NCBI GenBank assembly: GCA_023653785.1 | Contig: JAMKCH010035789.1 | Location: forward strand, 1 to 64,000 | From: Ophioderma brevispina | Taxonomy: Eukaryota; Echinodermata; Ophiuroidea; Amphilepidida; Ophiodermatidae | Reading direction: 5' to 3' | DNA length: 64,000 bases | In this document: positions 58,260-64,000 of the stretch, piece by piece | Numbering within the stretch: the stretch's first letter is position 1 | Layout: the number at the start of each line of letters is the position of its first letter | The notes under the pieces: generated by a model | The model's database searches: none | Told to the model about the DNA's origin: nothing | The model's input: only the letters and a program-made list of their open reading frames with translations | Position numbers and translations under genes: made by a program

Positions 58260-58850
58260 TAAGGAATCAAAAAATGTATAGTTTGTTCACCTCCTACCTT
58301 TATTAAGAGAGATACGGCCAAAATGTCAAAGGGTCAATGCACTTTTAGAAGACGTCAAATTCGCTAAAAATGTTCAACATTGTCCATTTTTTTGTGTCTA
58401 ATGATATGTTTTCTTGCATGCCAAATTCAACTAAGCAACTTTTAAAATAAAAAATCATAGCTCTGACCTTGAAATTTCAAAATGGCTGCCACACACAATC
58501 GGTGCAGTATTAAAGATTTAACTTTTGGTGATGACCCTTGACATTTGACGAATTTTGTCTTACAGCTCCGTAGCCATACCTTGTAGATAGATCAAATATA
58601 CCTTTTTTAATCCTTGTAACAAGACGAACACTTTGGTTACCTTTTTACAGCAATCCAATCATTTTCCATTTTTAACCCTTGTATTAAGAGTTTACCCCTT
58701 CTTGATTCCGCCCACACTTTCACGAGGGGCACCCTCGCTAAATTTGATAATTTACCTTCATAGAAGACAACTCCACTCAGAAATGATGCTCTGCTCTCCA
58801 CGGTCACGGAATTGCTCCAAATGACCCAACTATAAACTGGTCTAGAATGC
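58260..58850. repeat. Dispersed repeat family, copy B (no foldback)
   Basis: Matches copy A on both sides of its foldback insertion: 58265-58510 and 58680-58835. The middle (58515-58670) has no counterpart in copy A. Junction at about 58497. Confidence 0.7.
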
Positions 58851-58938
58851 TTCACTAGTGATGTTTGTTATGCTTGACCTGTTTACGATTTACTGTCAAC
58901 CTCATGAATGGGCTATCTTGGCAGACTAGCCTGCTTCA

Positions 58939-59021
58939 CATACATACATACATACATACATACATACATACATACATACATACATACATACATACATACA
59001 TACATACATACATACATACAT
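58939..59021. repeat. CATA microsatellite, LINE tail
   Basis: About 20 cata units directly abut the 3' end of the minus-strand LINE, reading TATG downstream of GGCGCTTTACAAATC. Confidence 0.85.
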
Positions 59022-61480
59022 AGATTTGTAAAGCGCCTATTCATAAAGCTCTAGGCACTATGAACATACTACTACCAAAGGCAGGTAAAAAGGGGGAAAG
59101 GTATTACCAAGCCAAAGAAACAGAAATTAATTTGGATATAAATAAGATTTAAGATGTTTTTTTGAAAATACTCAGTGAGGGTGCTTCCCTGATATCACGA
59201 GGTAATGAATTCCAAATACGTGGGCCGTATATTGTAAAGGCATTGTCGCCAATAGATCTCCTTGTGAAAGGGATTTTTAGTCTTGTAGTATCAGCAGCAG
59301 ACCGAAGTTTGCAAATGGAGCTGGGAGTAGTATACTTGTGAATTTTATTTTGCAGATATGCTGGATAAAAGCCATTAATACATTGGTAGATGATTGTGCA
59401 TAACTTGAAGTTGACTCTCTCCCTAACTGGCAACCAGTGGAGATCGGCAAGAAAAGGTGTAAAGTGTTCGTGTCGATTTATGCCATGAATGAGACGAACT
59501 GCCTTGTTCTGAATACGTTGGAGTTTGGAGAAATTGCTATTTGTAATGCCAGCAAGGAGCGAGTTACCATAGTCAAGGCGGGATAGTATCAAGGCCCGGA
59601 TAATGTGATGACATGATTCCTTGTCCAGGAAACGCCGTATCCGAGCAATATTTCTCAGTTGAAAATTAAGTGTTTGACAGAGTCTAGAAATCTGAGCATT
59701 CATAGATAATGTAGAATCCATATGTACACCAAGATTACGAACAGTGTTTGTGGGTTTAATGAGAGCATTATCAACTTTAAGAGCAAGAGATGGGAACAAA
59801 TTGATGTTGTGAGATGAACCAAAGATGATAAATTCTGTCTTATCCATGTTCAATTTAAGGTGATTAGCTGCCATCCAATTGCTTATATCCTTAATACAAT
59901 TTTGAAGACGTTCCATAGCACACGCAGAGTCACCTGATGCTTTTGGGTCAAATGAGGTATAGATCTGGGTATCGTCGGCATATATATGAAAAGAAAGTCC
60001 ATGGTTACGAATGATCTTGCCAATAGGATAAATGTAGGATGTGAACTGAAGGGGTCCCATTATTGAGCCTTGTGGATCTGAACCAGTTTAGAGGTGCACC
60101 AGATAGACCAAAAGTGGTATGAAGGCGGTTTATGAGGATTTCATGGTGAATAGTATCAAAGGCCGCTGTCAAGTCAAGCATGGCCATAAGAACAACTTTG
60201 TTACTATCAAGATCACAAAGAATATCGCTTTTTACTTTCAGTAAGGCAGTCTCTGTACTGTGGCCTTTCCGGTACGCAGATTGAAATTCCTCATAGAGCT
60301 CATGCTGAGACAGATGGTCCTTAAATCTAGAAGCAACAATGCATTCTGTTACTTTGGCTAGGAACTGGATATTTGATACTGGGCGGTAATTTTTTAAAAC
60401 ATTAACATCAAGATTCTGTTTCTTCAAAATAGGAGTAACAATAGCCTCCTTAAAGGCACTTGGGAATACACCATCATTCAAAGAAGCATTAACAATGCGA
60501 GTAACAACTGGAGAAACCACAGAGATGTTCTGCTTCAGAAACCAGGTGGGCAAGGGGTCCAGATCACAAGTCTTATTGGAGAGTTTACTCATAACCTGTT
60601 CAACCTCATCAACAGATGCAGGATTGAAGCATTCCAACAAAGCTTCATCATATATAGGAATATTTAAAGTATCATTGCCAGTAGCAAAATCAGCACAAAT
60701 TCTGTCAACTTTTGACTTAAAGAACATAGCAAACTTATTGGCAAGGTCAATAGCAGATTCATGGACAGGTAAAGAATTACCAGACCTATTTAGTAAACTC
60801 TTCACTGTACGAAAGAGATCCTTGCTGGTAGCAGAAACTATCCTGGATTTGAAGAAATTAGTCTTCGCATGAAGTATAAGATCATTTACATGGCGAACCT
60901 GATTTAAATAGGTGGAATGATCATGCACACAACCTGACTTGCGCCACTTGCGCTCTAATCTCCTACGAAGACGCTTAGCATCTCTAATTTCGTCATTATA
61001 CCAGGGTAATCTACTACGAGCAGACATGGTTTTGGTGGAAAAAGGAGCATACGTATCAAGCAGTTTAGTACATAGTTCTGTGTACTTTGAGACCAGGTCA
61101 TTTACATCATCAATAGCAGACAGGTTAGACATCCCCCTGTCAAGTTCAATGGAAAAAAGATCATTGTCAAAGCCACGAAAATTGCGTGATGTACGAGATA
61201 CTTTATGTGCATTTGGTTTAATATAGTCAAGTTTACACATGACAATGAAGTGATCGGACAATGGAGGCACGTTGACATCCCAGTTAACAATCAAATCCTC
61301 ATTGATCCTAGATATTATATGGTCTAATGTATTACCGAGGACATGAGTGGGTTTGTCAACATGTTGCATGAAACCATATGTATACAATGAATTAGCAAAT
61401 TGCTTAACATCAGACTTATCTGGCTTGTTTACATGGATTATTTATATCACCAAATATAATAAGTTTGTTTGCACTTCACA
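59022..61480 (-). pseudogene. CR1/L2-like LINE, 5' truncated, RT deleted between motifs
   Basis: From the right: end of the APE endonuclease (LIIFGD near 61465, HVLGNTLDHIISR, PLSDHFIV with the SDH motif), a linker, and RT (VVTPIL-like AIVTPILKKQ, NYRPVSNIQFLAKVTE, FQSAYRKGHSTETALLKV, MLDLTAAFDTIHH). A deletion and frameshift then join LNWF directly to PQGSIMGPL. The RT continues YADDTQIYTSF (catalytic YADD) and the conserved C-terminus (LDYGNSLLAGI, RLIHGI, LHWLPVRERV, SLPRDIREAPSLS). The missing stretch is roughly 30 residues. The 3' UTR ends GGCGCTTTACAAATC with the TATG tail. Inactive. Confidence 0.75.
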
Positions 61481-61830
61481 ATTACTTTTGTTACGCATGG
61501 TCGAATGTAGCGCCTAACAACCGAATCGGTGCAATAATTTGTATTTATACTACTAAAATGAGATCTGTCTGTGCGTTTCGTTATGCTTTGACATATGGTG
61601 CTGATATTTGGCATGAAGGTAGGGGAGGACAGTGTGACCTTTGTTGGCAGGGTTTCTGAGTGACCCAAAAGGTCAAAGGTCATTTACAGGTCAATTTGTG
61701 TAGAAAAACCCGGAGCTAGCAGACATTTGTAACACATCTCAAGTACAAAAGGTTTGAGTGATTAAATATGTAGACAGACTGACAGGGATCCCTGAAACAT
61801 AATTCTTAAGTGCCACAAATGGTGCCTTAA

Positions 61831-62179
61831 AGACACTATCAGTGATTAACCCGAAAGATAAAAAATATTTGAAACTAGCTTAAAAGTGAGGGATAAGTCT
61901 GTAGCACTCTCATAAGGTATATTTTCCAACTGAGAAAATGACAGAAAAGGAAGAAAACAGCAGTTTTCAAAGATATGAATCCCCGTTCAATTACGTGTTG
62001 TAGTAAGTGTCCGAACGGACAGCAATGACTAAAATATCGGATTTTGTCCTTATTAGGTTGTTTCAAGACTTATCACTTGTAGGGTATATTGGGATACCTA
62101 TACTTGTAACAAAAATGCAAAAACCTGATTTTTGATGATTTTTTCGATTTTCTGATTTAGCAAATCACTGATAGTGTCT
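61831..62179. mobile_element. 349-bp TTAA-flanked MITE inside the foldback arm
   Basis: 17-bp inverted ends AGACACTATCAGTGATT (61831-61847) and complement (62163-62179), flanked by TTAA (61827-61830, 62180-62183). The opposite arm reads ggtgccttaaggagagg uninterrupted (complement of 63277-63295), preserving the target. Confidence 0.75.
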
Positions 62180-62570
62180 TTAAGGAGAGGGGGCCCAAGA
62201 CAAAGTTTGTACAGGGTTAAATTTTTAAATTGATCCAATCGTGCTGACAAGTGTACCATGTTATTTGTCTAACCACAGGGATTCAGGAAAGGTATAGTTT
62301 GTACTATCTACAACATAAAGTTTAAGAGTTATAGGCTAAAAACAGCAAAAATCAATAAAAGGGTCAATTTCAGTTGTACAGGGGTCAAATTTTTAAGTTG
62401 CTCCGATTTGGATAAAAATGGTTTAAATTATTGATGGAGCTCATATGATCAAAATAATAGTTTTGAGTGTCTCAAATGCTTGCTTAAGAAAGTAGGGGGG
62501 GAACAAGGTCAAGCCCCATTGAATGCAATGGACGTTTATGGCAAGACATAAAGGTCATAACGTATTGCCG

Positions 62571-62909
62571 CAACGCGTTGCGACATTTCGGCAACGCGTT
62601 GCGAGACTCATATCTGTGACGTATTTAAAAAAACAGACCCACAACGCGTTGCAAAGTATATAGCAACGCGTTGTGGAAACTCACAACGCGTTGCAAGCCT
62701 TCACAACGCGTTGCAAGATTCACAACGCGTTGCGACCTTCACAACGTGTTGCGAAGGTTCACAAGCCATAAGGGTCATAACGTATTGCCGCAACGCGTTG
62801 TGAGAAAGTAGCAACGCGTTGTGACATTTCGGCAACGCGTTGCGGCCTCGGCCAATCAAAATCATAAATTTCTGTGACGTATTTCAAAAAATAGATCCAC
62901 AACGCGTTG
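62571..62909. repeat. Array of CAACGCGTTG palindromes
   Basis: Perfect copies start at 62571, 62592, 62642, 62664, 62684, 62704, 62723, 62791, 62812, 62833 and 62900, with one variant (CAACGTGTTG) at 62742. Spacing is mostly 19-22 bp within clusters. Many copies extend to GCAACGCGTTGC. Confidence 0.9.
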
Positions 62910-63319
62910 CGGCAATACGTTATGGCCTTTATGGCTTGCGATAGACGTTGACCTTCTGTGCCCCCTACATCGGTAACTAGGTATTTTAGACAGTCAAAAC
63001 TATTCCTTATTTTAATCCTACGAACTCCATCAATATTTTGCACAATTTTTTCTCTAAATCGGAGCAACTTTAAAATTTGACCCCTGTACATCTGGAATTG
63101 ACCCTTTTTATTGATTTTTGCTGTTTTTAGCCTATAACTCTTAAACTTTAGGTTGTAGATAGTACAAGCTATACCTTTCCTGAATCCTTGTGGTTAGATA
63201 AATAACATGGTATACTTTTCAACACGATTGGATAAATTTAAAAATTTGACCCCTGTACAAACTTTGTTTTGCCCCTCTCCTTAAGGCACCATTTGCTGCA
63301 CTTAAGAATCACGTTACCC

Positions 63320-63555
63320 TGTGACCACCAAATTTGGACAAAAGGACTGCTGACCTGAATACAGAACAAATCTGAGGTCAAAAGGTCACACACATAGGTC
63401 AAAGGTCAAACACGGGGGTGGGGAATGCACTAGTTAGACTATTAAACACAATGTGATTTTAGCAATGAGCTAATTCTTAAAGGAGGTAAGCTTGGGTGTG
63501 ATTGAATGAAAATTAGTTAAAAGTACTCGTGGCTCAAATATAGTGCCAAGAGCTT
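63320..63555. other. Repeat-like AGGTCA-rich sequence, no gene
   Basis: Repeated ggtcaaaggtca phrases (63375-63410) resemble the sequence at 61655-61695. Nothing else recognised. Confidence 0.35.
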
Positions 63556-63560
63556 TCAGT

Positions 63561-63623
63561 CTATGAATTCCGGCTTCCTATCCCCATCAAGGAAAGTGGT
63601 CAGACAGCTGTTATTGCTATCAA
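63561..63623 (+). CDS. Candidate internal exon at right edge
   Basis: After an acceptor-like ctttcag the frame reads YEFRLPIPIKESGQTAVIAI followed by a phase-2 donor (ATCAA/GTAAGTA). The composition is protein-like but no family is recognisable. It may start slightly earlier, after tatag at about 63543. Confidence is limited because the polypyrimidine tract is weak and the relation to the next candidate exon is unresolved. Confidence 0.27.
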
Positions 63624-63828
63624 GTAAGTAAATTTGGATTCGGTGATAAAATAGTTCTTGAACACAAAAAAATGTCAAATTAGGTTTGCCAATTTAAATA
63701 TGCCATCTTGGCCGAAGTTGGCACTTTTTTATTTATTTTCCATTATTTTTTTAGACGAGCCAAATTTGGTCATATCTATGGAATGCATTTTATTTTGTCG
63801 CATTATCTTTTGTAAATCCACAGATATA

Positions 63829-63946
63829 GAGATTGTCAGCAACAAAACAATCATTAGCAAGGTCAGGGTATCAGACGATTCGAGGAGCAGTTTCCCAGCA
63901 GCCCTTCCTAGCAAAAATTCTTCAAAAATTACCTGAAATTAGAGGT
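63829..63946 (+). CDS. Candidate exon ending in strong donor, frame ambiguous
   Basis: A T-rich tract with acceptor ttttttttag at about 63753 and a consensus donor, TTAGAG/GTAAGTAG, at about 63946 frame a 190-base segment. The best protein-like frame open at the donor is SGYQTIRGAVSQQPFLAKI followed by LQKLPEIR, but it has a stop (TAG) at about 63826, so the exon would have to begin after an internal acceptor. A second frame (63658-63936) is open from the T-tract but stops 12 bases before the donor. No family is recognised, and the exon limits are tentative. Confidence 0.28.
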
Positions 63947-64000
63947 AAGTAGCCTTTCATCAAGGCTTAGCTTTATTTGTAGATTCAGTACCGAGTCCCT

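Larger units (their letters stand above)
61798..63313. mobile_element. 1.5-kb foldback element with CAACGCGTTG loop array
   Basis: Arms of about 500 bp (61798-62580, less the nested MITE, and 62900-63313) are imperfect inverted copies. They share attcttaagtg, caaagtttgtacagggg, aaaggtatag-ttgtactatc, agagttataggctaaaaaca, attgatggag and gtcataacgtattgccgcaa. The loop (62571-62909) holds twelve CAACGCGTTG sites. No gene. The minus-strand frame at 62759-63091 is an artefact. Confidence 0.75.

Noticed and set aside
62571..62909. CRISPR-like array of CAACGCGTTG repeats
   Set aside because: Repeats are only 10-12 bp palindromes, spacers are short and related to each other, and the host is eukaryotic with no cas genes.

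Overview
The window looks like genomic DNA of an invertebrate deuterostome, most likely an ambulacrarian (echinoderm or hemichordate). The basis is a destabilase (i-type lysozyme) exon, GT-AG introns of 4-12 kb, tRNA-headed SINEs, a Ty3/Gypsy remnant with integrase upstream of reverse transcriptase (Gmr1-like order, known mainly from deuterostomes), a Penelope-like fragment, CR1/L2-, jockey- and R2-like LINEs, and several long foldback elements. One of these carries 15-bp tandem repeats like those I recall for the sea-urchin TU foldback elements. There is no bacterial-style gene packing, and most long open frames are artefacts of simple sequence or transposon debris. The species assignment is inference.

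One host gene can be pieced together on the minus strand, from 48383 down to 22757. Exon 1 encodes a signal peptide (48260-48383). Exons 2 and 3 are duplicated cysteine-rich exons (36481-36633 and 27190-27369). Exon 4 is the first half of an i-type lysozyme domain (22757-22933). Every junction has GT and AG ends, every intron is phase 1, and the reading frame stays open through all four exons. The terminal exon or exons were not found. The lysozyme half lacks the Glu and Asp expected at the catalytic positions. Weaker coding candidates are a basic first exon at 21971-22048 (+), a small ORF at 18735-18941 (+) and possible exons at 63561-63623 and 63829-63946 (+).

Left part, 1-22 kb: non-autonomous DNA transposons (451-1058 with TTAA target duplication, 1848-2404, 4033-4861 with TA duplication, 7365-8490 hAT-like with an AGTATCAT duplication), an A-rich tandem duplication, SINEs, a 1.1-kb AC-rich satellite almost lacking G on the top strand (14.56-15.65 kb) and a 46-bp minisatellite (16.23-16.60 kb). 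Large parts of 8.5-11 kb, 13-14.5 kb, 17.4-18.7 kb and 19.6-21.7 kb hold nothing I recognise.

Introns of the lysozyme-like gene, 23-48 kb. Intron 2 holds a minus-strand LTR retrotransposon (LTR end, tRNA-Pro-type primer site, gag) whose gag is split by a 5.9-kb foldback element. Removing the foldback and one copy of a 6-bp duplication restores the gag frame. Intron 1 is a retroelement graveyard: a 1.55-kb foldback, a Gmr1-like pol remnant, a Penelope-like fragment, and an R2-like LINE split by a 712-bp insertion.

Right part, 48-64 kb: a 1.36-kb element with GTCCCCGCCGA ends, a jockey-like LINE (minus) split by a 253-bp TA-flanked element, two copies of one repeat family of which only one carries a 2.17-kb foldback, a MITE holding a truncated LINE, a CR1/L2-like LINE (minus) with a microsatellite tail, and a 1.5-kb foldback whose loop carries twelve copies of the palindrome CAACGCGTTG. 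One arm of that last foldback contains a TTAA-flanked MITE, and the opposite arm preserves the empty site.
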